Of a stretch of 64,000 nt of DNA, positions 42,169 through 53,089 are shown piece after piece. Origin of the DNA: Vanessa cardui (taxonomy: Eukaryota > Arthropoda > Insecta > Lepidoptera > Nymphalidae); assembly GCF_905220365.1 (NCBI RefSeq), contig NC_061151.1, positions 6,008,197-6,072,196 on the forward strand, in the 5' to 3' direction. Position numbers and translations under genes: made by a program. The notes under the pieces are model-generated. The model was given only the letters and a program-made list of their open reading frames with translations. It was not told the origin of the DNA and made no database searches. Every line of letters starts with the position of its first letter. Position 1 is the stretch's first letter.

Positions 42169-42621
42169 GCTCAATATGGGTTTAGTCAACCTGGTCATTG
42201 CCATTTGGGTTTGCATCTAATTGAGGAAAAGGAAATTGATTTATCAGAGATACTGACTGTACCTCCACCAAAAATTCCCCTAGATGTTTCTCTAAGAGCT
42301 CATTTGTTGAGTGTTGATGGAGGTCAGACTACGGTGGCAAAAATCCTCCTCCAGTATCAAAAACTTGAATCTGTGGATCATATTACTCAATTAAGTAAAC
42401 CTGCTACTAAACGGAGGTGTATCCGTTTTAACATTAAGCGTTTGGATGCAAAGAGTCTTCTCTCTCCAAAGGTTTTAAGAGACCGTTTGGCTAAAACGGA
42501 CCTGACTATATTCCCTGAGGAGAACTTCGTCTCGGGACTTCGACACGATCTGACAGTCTCCCCGATCCGTTCCAAGGACAGCTATCGCACTGATTTTAGG
42601 CAGGAATCCTACACAAAGTAA
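42169..42621 (+). CDS. Candidate terminal exon of a host gene, product unknown
   Basis: A 150-codon open frame starts right after TTTACTTTAG (acceptor AG at 42167-42168) and ends in TAA at 42619-42621. The same frame carries TAG at the acceptor itself, so it can only be translated if spliced there. No ATG lies near the start. The protein opens AQYGFSQPGHCHLGLHLIEE, has an acidic IEEKEIDLSEIL stretch, PPPKIP, a basic KPATKRRCIRFNIKR segment and an end SYRTDFRQESYTK. It is hydrophilic, with no signal peptide or membrane segment. Codon choice is mixed and balanced, unlike the A/T-driven chance frames nearby. It matches no repeat in the window. I do not recognise the family. Upstream exons are not visible. 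A truncated retrocopy is possible but the acceptor argues against it. Confidence 0.6.
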   Translation, partial: AQYGFSQPGHCHLGLHLIEEKEIDLSEILTVPPPKIPLDVSLRAHLLSVDGGQTTVAKILLQYQKLESVDHITQLSKPATKRRCIRFNIKRLDAKSLLSPKVLRDRLAKTDLTIFPEENFVSGLRHDLTVSPIRSKDSYRTDFRQESYTK

Positions 42622-42838
42622 AAGGCCCTGGTACCAAGTGGATTCCACTTCTTGAAATAAGAGCTTAATTCTACAAAAAGACTCTTACGCGAAAATATAT
42701 TGAATTTAATGATTTCCAAGTAATACGAATTATTTACGTTATGTTTACCTATTGTGCTTTATCAAATAGACAGTTCTATAACAAAATCCAAGGAATTTCA
42801 AAGCCCTACCACCAAGTACTAAATACACTGCACAATAT
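42622..42838. other. Possible 3' UTR of the exon
   Basis: No AATAAA in the first 200 bases after the stop; AAATAAGAG near 42655 is the closest. A SIR-B scrap (AAAGCCCTACCACCAAGT) is at 42800-42817. Confidence 0.3.
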
Positions 42839-43017
42839 TCGCAGTTTTTCAGTCGTTCTCTACTATATTGCCCATGTATTATACACATTACCTTACTCTT
42901 GAATAAATCTTTCGAACTAAAAAAATCGCATCAAAATCAGTTGCGTAATTTTAAAGATCTAAGCATACGTAGTAACAGACAGCGGTAAGCGACTTTGTCT
43001 CATACAGTGTAATGATT
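42839..43017 (-). mobile_element. HLE-2, 3'-truncated
   Basis: TTCTCTACTATATTGCCCATG, ATCGCATCAAAATCAGTTGCG and CGACTTTGTCTCATACAG. Confidence 0.8.
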
Positions 43018-43081
43018 TATCAGAATTTAAAAAAATATATATTAAAACGAAAATATTTTATTTCAATTTATTTGTTATTGT

Positions 43082-43305
43082 TACTTGGTGGTGGTTTTTG
43101 AGCATGCTGTGTTGGTACCTACCACCCTATCACCATATATTCTATCTTTAATACAGTATTTGCTATTATGTTCCAGTTTCAGGGGTGAGAGAGTCAGTGT
43201 AACAAGTTTCCAAGTTTGGTTTTGATTATTAATATTTCACACACCACCAATTTATATATGGAGTGGTGACCACTTACCATTAGTAGGTAACACTACCTAC
43301 CAAAT
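43082..43305 (+). mobile_element. SIR-B, old
   Basis: CTTGGTGGTGGTTTTTGAGC, TATGTTCCAGTTTCAGGGG and GGTGACCACTTACCATTAG. Confidence 0.7.
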
Positions 43306-43534
43306 ACCAGGCTACTTAATTGTTCTATCAGATGAAAACCGTGTGCAGATACTAGTACATTAAAAAAAAGATTACTGTTTTTAAAAACGTAAATTTAACT
43401 AGCGTTAACATTAAGTCTATTACTTGTCTGTTTTAGTAGAATCAGAACCGTTTTTACTTAATAAATACAATACCTATAAATATGTTTTATACACTACATA
43501 TACAGATATACTAATATCTACAGTAATATTATAT

Positions 43535-43786
43535 ACTAGCCGTGGCCGCGACCTTCTACGCGTAAAAATATTATTGTAGTCTAAGTTACTCCTTATTACA
43601 TCAGTTATCTGCCAGTGAAGAACCCTTCAAAATCGGTCCAGCCGTTACAGATTAGGAATACACAGCCAGACAAACAAAAATTGCAAAAAAAATATTTTGG
43701 TATATGTACCGTGATATACATATGCATTGAGTATAAAAGGGCTATTTTAATATTACAAACAGACACTCCAATTTTATTATATGTGT
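43535..43786 (-). mobile_element. HLE-1, near complete
   Basis: ACTAGCCGTGGCCGCGACC end, TCTGCCAGTGAAGAACCC, 5' end TTTTATTATATGTG. Followed by an HLE-3-like scrap GCGAAATCTGTCTGTTCG. Confidence 0.85.
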
Positions 43787-44845
43787 TAATGCGAAATCTG
43801 TCTGTTCGTCACTGTACACGGTTTATGAACTGTATTAAATTTTGAGATTGGAAGCAAGCTTAAGCCCCAAGAACATGTTATACTTTTTTATGCCTAATAC
43901 TTAACAAATTCGAAAATGAGAACAAAGTCGTGTACTTACAGCTTGTAGGTATATATTGGTACACAATAGGCTATTTGACAATGCGAAAAATAAATTGTGA
44001 ATTATTGTAATCAGTGTATATTATGAGTTTAAAAATGGTTATTTACTAACGAAAGTTAAAAATAATACTGAATTTATACAAAAATCAATAAATAATAATG
44101 TATTTATTCAAACGTTTGTCACGTGACACAAAACGCTCCTGATTGGCCGGGCTTATGATGAAGTCACTTTCTTGTAAATCTTGCTTTTCTACTATATGTA
44201 CCACAGATTGAAATACAGCAAAGTGACGTCACCGACCCCATTGAATATGGAATTTTTGATATGATATTTTTCGGCAAATATGTACTAAGTAATGTTAATG
44301 GTTCCTTAATATCTACTAAATAATGTAAAATGGATTTTAAAAACCAGTCAAATAGCCTATTACAGATCCCAATAATATAAAGTCAGTATAGAGATAAAAT
44401 TAGTTGATATTAAACAGGATATATATTGTGTTTCAGTAACATACATATGTTATTAAATTCTTTATATACTGGAATTAAAGACAGATACATTATTTAATCG
44501 TATATAATGTTATGTATATGATTTTGGAAAGACTGAGATGCTTACCGGTTCTTAATAATTTCAAAACGGTAGATTTTCGCTTGTATGAATTTTTTTATAG
44601 AGTATATTTCGACTAATTTCTAATAAGCTTAAAGAATAGTTACTACCTATATATAGATATAAAATTTTATTATTAATAATGAATCTTAATAATATATTAT
44701 TCAAGAGAAAGACATTACTAATTTATTAAATTAAATATAAATGAAAAAACAACTAAAAATAATACAATTACTTTCCCGCCTATTTAATTTTTTTTTTTTC
44801 ATGAACAAAGCAAACGCTTTATTATTATTCGGCTTCATTAAAAAG
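43787..44845. other. Single-copy stretch
   Basis: GTCACGTGAC at about 44118, TGATTGGCCGGGC at 44142 and TGACGTCA at 44224-44231 lie within 115 bp. The rest is AT-rich without a gene. Confidence 0.4.
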
Positions 44846-45137
44846 TTTTTTTTTTATGGAATAGTTTAGCGGACGAGCATATGGGCCACCTGATGGTATG
44901 TGGTCACCATCACCCATACACAATGTTGCTGTAGGTAATGTTAACTATTCCTTACATCGTCAATGCGCCACCAACCTTGGGAACTAAGATGCTATATCTC
45001 TTGTGTCTGTAGTTACACTGGCTCACTCACCCTTCAAACCGGAACACAACAATACTGAGTACTGTTGTTTAGCGATAGAATATCTAATGAGTGGGTAGTA
45101 CCTACCCAGGCGGGCTTGCACAGAGCCCTACCACCAC
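44846..45137 (-). mobile_element. SIR-B, full length
   Basis: TTTTTTTATGGAATAG to GAGCCCTACCACCACG. Confidence 0.9.
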
Positions 45138-45255
45138 GAAAGTTTGCAAATATATCAAAAATACTAAAACGAAATTAATAGTTTTCGTTAGTGTATTAAA
45201 TACAATTACATTATAAACTATACAATTGTTTATTGCTTGTCAAAAATCTAATAAA

Positions 45256-45492
45256 ATCAAAATTAAAATCAAAATAAACTTTATTCAAGTGGGCTTTTAC
45301 AAGCACTTTTGAATCGTCATTTAACAATTAAGTGAAGCTACCACCGGTTCGGAAAGTATATTGTACCGAGAAGAACCGGCAAGAAACTTACAAACAGTAG
45401 TTACTCTTTTTCAACATTTAAAAAAAAATACAGTCATGTTAGTTAATTCAATTATTTAAATTAATATATCCTGCCTGGAAGTCAACAGGAAT
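45256..45492 (-). mobile_element. LINE-C 3' end
   Basis: ATTAAAATCAAAATAAAC tail, ACCGGTTCGGAAAGTATATTG, CTGCCTGGAAGTCAACAGG. Similarity ends before the coding tail. Confidence 0.88.
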
Positions 45493-46440
45493 AATCGGAA
45501 ATAAATACAAATAATTTTTTAATTTGAAATGGCCGAGAATCAAACTCGTGATCTTAAACATTATGATATATTGATAACAATATATTTAAAGGGCTGTAGG
45601 TATGTACAGCGTGTCACTGACCATTGACTGCAGATACGAAGTTCATTGAACCCAGTGACATCTGGTCGGACGAAGCGATTTATTTACGATATAAATGCAT
45701 TTATTGCTGTTTGTTTATTTATTGTTAGACGTATCGCAATCCCACTGCTGGGCATTTGGATTTTAGTACCACAACAGACTTACATACAGTTAAACATATT
45801 ACTTGTTAATTCAAAGACATAAAAGGATTTTCATATATGATATTCGCGTTAGACCAATATGACATTTTTATAACTGATTGACACAGATTATAGTCTTATA
45901 TTTTTATTAGAAATAATTTTAATAATCTCTATTTGTTTCGAAATAAATTATTAAAAAAAAAAATTATAGCACATTGTGTGCTTTATATTTAATTTATTGC
46001 TCATGGTAAAATTTGTAATGTATTTCCAAGAAAATATATTACTAACATATTTATATTTTTCCTGTAATGGATTCTTATAAGAATTATAGAGATGGCCACA
46101 CCCATTAAGAGTTTTCTTTATTTAATTATTAATAAATAATTCGCTCGCATTCAATATAAGATACATATTAAAATAAAAACACAATGAAATATTTATTATT
46201 TACGGCTTTGATTTAACAGTAAGAAGATAGGAAGCGCTTTTTTTTTCTTTAATTGGTAAAGACAAAAGTCAGTAATTCTTAATTTTTTTTTTAATATTGA
46301 AGATTATTGATGATATCTCTTTGTTTCCTTTATGAGAATAATTCTAAAATTAAATGTATCAATAAATCTATATTTAATTGAAATATATATTATTTTCAAT
46401 AATTTACTTAAATAATATTCTCAAAGTATGTAAACGATGT
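45493..46440. other. AT-rich single-copy stretch
   Basis: ATCCCACTGCTGGGCATTTGG at 45740 resembles an RTE 3' fragment in reverse. No other feature. Confidence 0.35.
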
Positions 46441-47115
46441 CAGGACGCGGGCGCCTTTTCAAAATGGCGCTCAACTTATATGACGTAATGTCATTAATTT
46501 CACATGATTCCCTCGCTTTCTTGCGCAAATGTAACCGAGAATAATATTTCAAGAAAATATTTAAAAAAAGATTTAAAAATTATTTAGAGCGCCATTGGCG
46601 TTCTGGGCGTTAAACAACACGGTATTGTTCTATATAAAGCAACGACTCATCCGATTAATGATTAATCCAATTATTAATCCAATTGATTTATTTTTCACGA
46701 GAAAAAAAAAACACGGCAGACCAATGCAGATGTACGACAGATGTTCGAATAAAAAAAAAAAAATAATATCGAACAAAGACAATTTTCAAAATGGCGTTGT
46801 GTTCCGAATTCAAAAAATTGGAAAGCAGACTCACCGTTCACGAATCAACATGGCGGCGCACAAAGGAATGAACTTCTCCGGACCTAACACATATTTATAT
46901 TTAAAAAAAAATATATACTACAACGTTTCAATACACGATATCGACGTTTTTTTCCTGATTTTCCTTTGATTTTTGGCATTTGGTCCGTTACGCGACGCGA
47001 ATGCATTCATTTGAGTGCATCAGAGAATACTGAGTTACTGACCTAGGGTTGGCTGCATCGGCGCAGGGCCTGCACACACGCGCACCACGCACACAGCTAC
47101 GTCACAAATGCATCC
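46441..47115. promoter_or_regulatory. GC and ATGGCG motif patch, candidate promoter
   Basis: AAAATGGCG at 46461, the complement CGCCATTGG at 46590, CAAAATGGCG at 46787 and AACATGGCG at 46847 are Pho/YY1-like words. GACGCGGGCGCC starts at 46444, TGACGTAATG at 46481, and a GC-rich stretch GGCGCAGGGCCTGCAC near 47060. The 124-codon frame from 46595 has no ATG at its start and no known domain. Confidence 0.35.
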
Positions 47116-47807
47116 AAGCTAAATTCGACCTTATAATATAGACCATGAGGTTCATTTAAACTCTGCACATCGTCAACAGTAAGTCGGTTCGTTCAATAGC
47201 CATGGTAACAAGCTGAAGTATTCGGAGTATACATAAGAAGGCTGCGTTACTTTAATGTATATGCAATAAGGCGTGTCTCAATTATTAAAATATCTTTAAA
47301 TATTACGCACTTATTTGCGATATTCATGTAATCTTGCCGATTTTATTTGTGCAATTTTTTTTTTTAATTTTAAGGCATAATGGTCGACGGTTGTCGGTCA
47401 AGTATATTATAAACGTACCTAATTTTACTATAAAGATTTATTTGGTGAATTTCGTTAAGAAATAATTTAAATAAATTATGAATTATATTAAATTTACTTT
47501 ATTTATATAGAGTAATAGAGTGAACAATGTAGAGAGAACTAGAGAACTGTCAACAGATTTGGTATAATGACAAAAGATATGTGTCATTAACTATAATCAT
47601 TACAGTTTTCAATGATACAAGTATCAAAATTGCATACCAACGTTAGCTGTCAAATATTTTGATATTGTACGAAGCCTACATTTAAAAAAAAAATTGATAT
47701 TCTAAATTCAAATTTGAATCTTACGAATACATTTGGAAAATTGTTATTTTCGTTTGAAAAATTATTTTTCACGATTATAAATCAAAAATTAGTCAAGACG
47801 CTTTTCA
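47116..47807. other. AT-rich spacer
   Basis: No known repeat or gene. Confidence 0.35.
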
Positions 47808-48110
47808 CAACAACAACAGCCTGTAAATTCCCACTGCTGCGCTAAAGGCCTTCTCTTCCTTTGAGGAGAAGGTTTGGAACATATTCCACCACGCTGTTCC
47901 AATGCGGGTTGGTGGAATACACATGCCAAATGCAGAATTTCTATGCAATTTGTCACATGCAGGTTTCCTCACGATGTTTTCCTTCACCGCTGAGCACGAG
48001 ATGAATTATAAAGACAAATTAAGCACATGAATCAGCGGTGCTTGCCTGGGTTCGAACCCACAATCATCGGTTAAGATGCACGCGTTCTAACCACTGGGCC
48101 ATCTCGACTC
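47808..48110 (-). mobile_element. SINE-1, full length
   Basis: ACAACAACAGCC tail complement; A box complement CCACTGGGCCA; B box GGGTTCGAACCC. TTG-tail subfamily. Confidence 0.9.
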
Positions 48111-48120
48111 TGACGCTTTT

Positions 48121-48320
48121 CAAGTAGCTATCAAATTCGGAAACAAGATTCTACTAAGAAGTTCAGTTTCAGAAATTCAGTAGAAGATATTTGTCAACAT
48201 TTGAAATGCACAGTTATGTTAGTTAAATACAATTAGGTATAAGTATATATCCAGCCTGAAAGTCAACCACGCTTTGTAATATCTATATAATCCTCTAGTA
48301 AATAATATGCCTTATTTATC
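48121..48320 (-). mobile_element. LINE-C, old
   Basis: TTCGGAAACAAGATTCTAC, GTTAGTTAAATACAATTAGG and GTCAACCACGCTTTG. Confidence 0.7.
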
Positions 48321-48429
48321 AAAGTTTTTTTTTAAATAAACGATTTATATATACGAATTTGAAAATATAAAATATAAAAATATAAATATAAAATAAAAAA
48401 CTGCTATCAAGATACAATGATTTTTTTTT

Positions 48430-48730
48430 ACCACTAAGTGTACACCACTGCCCATAAACTATAATATATAATTGGAAATAAAGATATTATATCTACTTAT
48501 TATATTATCTGTAGTTATACTGTCTTCACCTTAAAAACCGGAACACAACAATACTGAGTATTACTGCTTGGTGGTAGAATATAAGAGACCTACCACCATA
48601 TTAAATCCTTCCTTACTTCCCTTCCAATCAGACTATTAATAATATAGTGTCTAAACACAAAGAAATCCCCACTATATTTGAATATATATACATATATACG
48701 ACAGGGGTATATTAATACTCAAAAATATAG
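48430..48730 (-). repeat. SIR-B plus a flank shared with 52.6 kb
   Basis: CCGGAACACAACAATACTGAG and GAGACCTACCACC are SIR-B. The following 130 bp (AAATCCTTCCTTAC, AATATAGTGTCTAAACAC, ACGACAGGGGTATATTAA) recur after the SIR-B at 52590. Confidence 0.65.
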
Positions 48731-48767
48731 GTAAAATATTTCTTCAAATACAATATCAAAAACAGCC

Positions 48768-49045
48768 GATTAGACCCAGTGGTTTCAACGCATAGGTACA
48801 TCTTAACCGATGAATGCGGATAATCCCACACGAGAACCACTGAATTTTCTTTTTCGTGTGCTAAATTTGTGTTCATAATTAATCTTTAGATCGGTTAAGG
48901 AAAACATCGTGAGGAAACTTTCATCTATCTATCTGTATCTAATTTCAAATGTTAATCCACCAACCCTCATTGGAACAGCGTGGTGGAATCCACCTAACCT
49001 TCTCTACAAAGAAAGAGATCTTTGTAAGCAATGGTAAGTTTACAC
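48768..49045 (+). mobile_element. SINE-1, old
   Basis: ATTAGACCCAGTGGTTTC head, GAAAACATCGTGAGGAAAC, CATTGGAACAGCGTGGTGG. The B box is degraded. Confidence 0.75.
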
Positions 49046-49272
49046 TTTTTATTATTTAACTTTTTTCTTCATTTTTTTCAGAGCACGGCGGATTAAACTC
49101 TATATTGTTCTTGGTTAAGACATATGGTATTTACTGCTTAACATATTATGTGGAAATTCAGCAGGAAAAGTCACGTGCTGAATAACTATATTCTTTCTAT
49201 GAAATGAAGTGTTAAATATTAATGGCGGAACCATATAACTGGATCAACAGTAATATACTGCGTTTATTTTAT

Positions 49273-49546
49273 ACTAGCTGTGCCTGTGACCTTGTACGCC
49301 TTGGAATACAACAAAAACATATATCATTGTAGCCTAAGTTACTCCCTATTATATCAGTTATCTGCCAGTGAAAGTCCCGTCAAAATCGGCCCAGCCGTTC
49401 CGGAGATTAGTCGGAAAAAACAGACAGACCGATAGACAAAAATTGTAAACAGTGTTATTTTGGTATATGTACCATGTATATGAATTGAGTAAAAAAGGGC
49501 TATTTTAACATTACAAACAGACACTCCAATTTTATTATATGTATTA
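49273..49546 (-). mobile_element. HLE-1, near complete
   Basis: ACTAGCTGTGCCTGTGACC, GTGAAAGTCCCGTCAAAATC, TTTTATTATATGTATTA. Confidence 0.88.
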
Positions 49547-49802
49547 GCTGGCAGACATCCTGCCTGTAATACAAATAGTCTTAGCATAGAAGTTGATGTA
49601 CAGCGTCATCTATTAGCGAGTTACAAGAATTTGATTCGCATTAAAACTTTCTTCCACACGAGACCTGACATGGTCAAACTCGAGAGCTCGTGACACCGCT
49701 AAAGACTGATGCTTCCCAGACCTTGAGATGCCTGTACACAACCTGACCTTTACTAGGAAGGAAGCCTCATTGCAGTTTCTTCAAGACAATACAACATAAA
49801 TA

Positions 49803-49887
49803 AATAATAAATAAATATGAGACAACATCACATACATTACTCTGATCCCAATGTAAGTAGCTAAAGCACTTGTGTTATGGAAAATAT
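49803..49887 (-). mobile_element. SINE-2 3' fragment
   Basis: AATAAATATGAGACAACATC to CACTTGTGTTATGGAAAAT. Confidence 0.8.
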
Positions 49888-50167
49888 ACATATGTTGATA
49901 TAAGTATACTTTAATGCATATAGCATTTAAGTGTACCTACATACAGGCATTTTTATAAGAGAAGGCAAAACAATTTCTTGTCTTTTCAAATCAACCAATT
50001 TTCAACTAAATTAAACGATAAATAAATTACACATTATAAAGTCAGTACAAATTTAAAAAAAATTTATAATCGATACACATTATAAAACATTACGATTTGA
50101 GCCACTGAGTAACGAATAAAGAAGCTTGAATTTTTATAGCATTGACAAGTAGTATAAAAAATCATTA

Positions 50168-50360
50168 AAAAAATCAAAATCAAAAAATACTTTATTCAAG
50201 TAGGCTATTACAAGCATTTTGGATTGTCATTTAACTAAAAGCTACCACCGGTTCGGAAAGTAGATTCTACCGAGAAGAACCGGCAAGAAAATCAGTAGTT
50301 ACTCTTTTTCAACATTTAAAAAAAACAGTCATGTTAGTCAATTATAATTATAAATGCATG
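50168..50360 (-). mobile_element. LINE-C 3' end
   Basis: AATCAAAATCAAAAAATAC, ACCGGTTCGGAAAGTAG and CAGTCATGTTAGTCAAT. Confidence 0.87.
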
Positions 50361-50458
50361 CGGATCCTCTATAAAAGTATGATTATTATCATCATTATTT
50401 AATTATGATTATTTTAGAATTAGTATTATTTTCTAATTTAATTACCCTACCAAAAAGT

Positions 50459-50620
50459 CAGTTCAAACTCAAACTCAAATAACTTTATTCAATATAGAAG
50501 CATTACACTTTCTTTTTGATGGTCAATTGAAACACTACCACAGGTTCGGAAAAGAAAATACCCTGACCTGAGAAGAACCTGCGAAAGAAACTCAGCGGGT
50601 TTATTTTTTTTTGTCACATA
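50459..50620 (-). mobile_element. LINE-C2 tail
   Basis: AACTCAAATAACTTTATTC, ACCACAGGTTCGG, GACCTGAGAAGAACC and GAAACTCAGCGGG, matching the 41940 copy in reverse. Confidence 0.75.
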
Positions 50621-50984
50621 TATTAGGAGGCGACTGTTTCATTCCCAAGTTCTTAAGCTATCGACAGAAATGATAATTCTTTCTTTTAAAAGTTTATTCC
50701 GCCATATTGAATTTCAATTCCAGACAATACAACAATATAGCAAAAAGAAAAATCGATCAAGATTAAACATATCAATATATAAACATACACAACATGGGTA
50801 GTAAACATACAGCATACATACATGATTACTAAATCTAATAACACACATTACGCAACCTCTCCCATCCCCCCTCTAGAAGTACAACAACCCTTATTCCTTG
50901 TCGTATGTGATCGTCCAGGTCTTATTGATTTTCAGACTTTCAGATTGCGCAGGTGGGCTGTTGTTAGGGTGACCATGATATTAA

Positions 50985-51190
50985 GGAAAGATAGGACGCA
51001 CGGGAAATTTGGTAACCCAGTGGAAATTTTGAGTTCATTTATTTTGAATTAAGAATCATGTATCGTGTATGGCAGTGAAAACAACGCAAGATAATTAGGG
51101 CACACAGGAAATTTGGTCACCCAGTGGAAGTTTCGAGATTATTTATTTTGAATTAAGAATCATGTCTCGTGATCGCAACGAAAGCAATTA
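50985..51190. repeat. Two-unit tandem duplication, 104-bp period
   Basis: GGAAATTTGG at 51003 and 51107; ACCCAGTGGAA, ATTTATTTTGAATTAAG and AATCATGT recur at the same 104-bp offset. The units differ by about one base in eight. Confidence 0.85.
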
Positions 51191-51357
51191 TATAGTAATA
51201 ATTAGTTCGTAAGATATTAATTTGTTTACTAAAGCGCACAAACTTAGTGACAGTTAAAAAATGGCAAAGGTGAGCCAAAAGACACGAACGCCTGTTAGCT
51301 GTCAGGGCATACAAATCTTTCACACTCTAAAGGCATAAATAGATATATTACATGAAA
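51191..51357. other. Spacer
   Basis: No known repeat or gene. Together with 50621-50984 it is single-copy around the tandem duplication. Confidence 0.35.
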
Positions 51358-51592
51358 AGCTCAGGCAAGCACAACTGAATATTCATGTGCTTAATTAATG
51401 TTTATAATTCATCTCGTGTTCAGCGGTGAAAGAAAACATCGTGAGTAAACCTGCATGTGTCTAATTTTATAAACATTCTGCCACATGTGTATTCCACCAA
51501 ACCGCATTGGAGCAGCGTATTGGAATAAGTGCCAAACCTTCTCAATGGTAGAGGAAGCCTTATCCCAGTATGAAATTTACAGGCTGTTGTCA
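51358..51592 (+). mobile_element. SINE-1, 5'-truncated
   Basis: CAGGCAAGCACAACTG, GTGAGTAAACCTGCATGTG, ACAGGCTGTTGTC. Head missing. Confidence 0.85.
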
Positions 51593-51925
51593 TGAAAAAC
51601 TATTCATTTTCGTTGTAACAGTCAACTAGTAGATGAGTGGCATTGAAGCATTTTATGTTTTATCTCTTTCGCACACATGACATTCCCGTCAAACGACAGA
51701 GATAGAACGTGTTATAGATACATGTAGCAAGTTGTTAATATCACTAGTTACGTAGCCAGTGACGCGTGAAACAATCCAAGTTGAGTGCTAACACTTCTAA
51801 CCGCTATTTGCCTTTTTTTAACACCCTGTAATTAGCTCGATATATAAGCGTGTAACGGAATATTACAATTCAATTTTCGAATTCATTCAGACGTCACGTT
51901 ACGTGGAATTATTAGTCGGAAACTA
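51593..51925. other. Spacer
   Basis: Single-copy; CAGACGTCACGTTACG near 51889. No gene. Confidence 0.35.
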
Positions 51926-52105
51926 TCTATATTAATATTATAAATGTGAAAGTAACTTTGTATGTCTGTCACTCTTTCACGACCAAACTGCTGAAATTTT
52001 TTATGGAGTAAACTCCAACTCCAAGAAAAGACAGGCTACTTTTTTTGCTTGATACATGATAACAAACACCCTAAAACGCGAACGAAGATGCGGATGATTA
52101 CTAGT
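51926..52105 (+). mobile_element. HLE-3, near complete
   Basis: TCTATATTAATATTATAAATG, CTCTTTCACGACCAAACTG, CCAAGAAAAGACAGGC, GCGAACGAAGATGCGG and ATTACTAGT. Confidence 0.85.
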
Positions 52106-52154
52106 ATTTTAGTAGTAGAATGTAATTGTAATAGTTTTTCAAATAAAAAAAAAT

Positions 52155-52265
52155 CTCTTCCTCGCAAAGATGTTATGTCCTTTATGATTGTAGTTACTGG
52201 GTCACTTAGGCTTTAAACAGTAATACTTAGCACTGCTGTATCCAAATATCTGATGACTGGGACCA
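52155..52265 (-). mobile_element. SIR-B fragment, old
   Basis: AAGATGTTATGTCCTTTATG, GTAGTTACTGGGTCAC and ATCTGATGACTGGG. Confidence 0.6.
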
Positions 52266-52519
52266 TGTATTTTTTTTTAAATTTGTTATTGTTTATTTCA
52301 TTAATAATAGTACACATGAACACAGTATATTATTATGATATATTGGTAATGTTGTCAATTAAAAATGCACTAAATATATTAAAGAACGCCACTCGTACAC
52401 TGTCATCATTAATTAGTAGCATAATTTAATACATGCGATTGAAAATAAATATTTATGAACATACGTAACTATGTACATAAAAGATTGCGGGTCAGTCTTG
52501 TTAAATGCATTTTAAACTA

Positions 52520-52790
52520 TTAGTGAGCCAGTGTAATTACAGATTCTATATAATATGTATCAAAATCAACCAATCTAAATATATATATTATATATCTGTT
52601 GTTACACTGGCTCACTCACTTCACAACAATACAAAGTATTACTGTTTCATGGTACAGAATATGAGACCTACCACCAAGTAAAATCCTTCCTTACCTCCTT
52701 TTAACTAGTCTATTCATAATATGGTGTCTAAACATAATGAAATATATTACTATTTTCTTTAGACACATACGACAGAGGCATATTAAAACA
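52520..52790 (-). repeat. Inverted SIR-B scraps plus the shared flank
   Basis: GTGAGCCAGTGTAATTACAG at 52524 is the inverse of GTTACACTGGCTCAC at 52600. Then GAGACCTACCACCAAG and the flank AAATCCTTCCTTACC, ATGGTGTCTAAACATAATG, ACGACAGAGGCATATTAA, shared with 48.6 kb. Confidence 0.65.
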
Positions 52791-53089
52791 TAATATTGTG
52801 TGTAGTGGAATCAGTATTATGTACACGTATATTTACGCCAGTGCGTCTCCCAAGCGTCAGGTATATGGGATTGACACAAGATGTATAAAATGTTAATTCT
52901 AATTGTTAACTGTCAAAAGTTTAGTTTAATAAATAATGTGTTTAGTTTAATAGTGTAAGCGCACCTCAAACCATGGAAATCTATATTTCATGTACCTTTT
53001 GTCTATAATTACAAAGGCTTAGTCACCAATTCGACAAACATACACAAATGCAATAAATTTGAACAAATTTGAAAATTTAAGATTGCATA

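Noticed and set aside
46595..46969. 124-codon open frame on +
   Set aside because: It starts at a TTG rather than ATG, is Lys/Asn/Ile-rich from base composition, and shows no domain.
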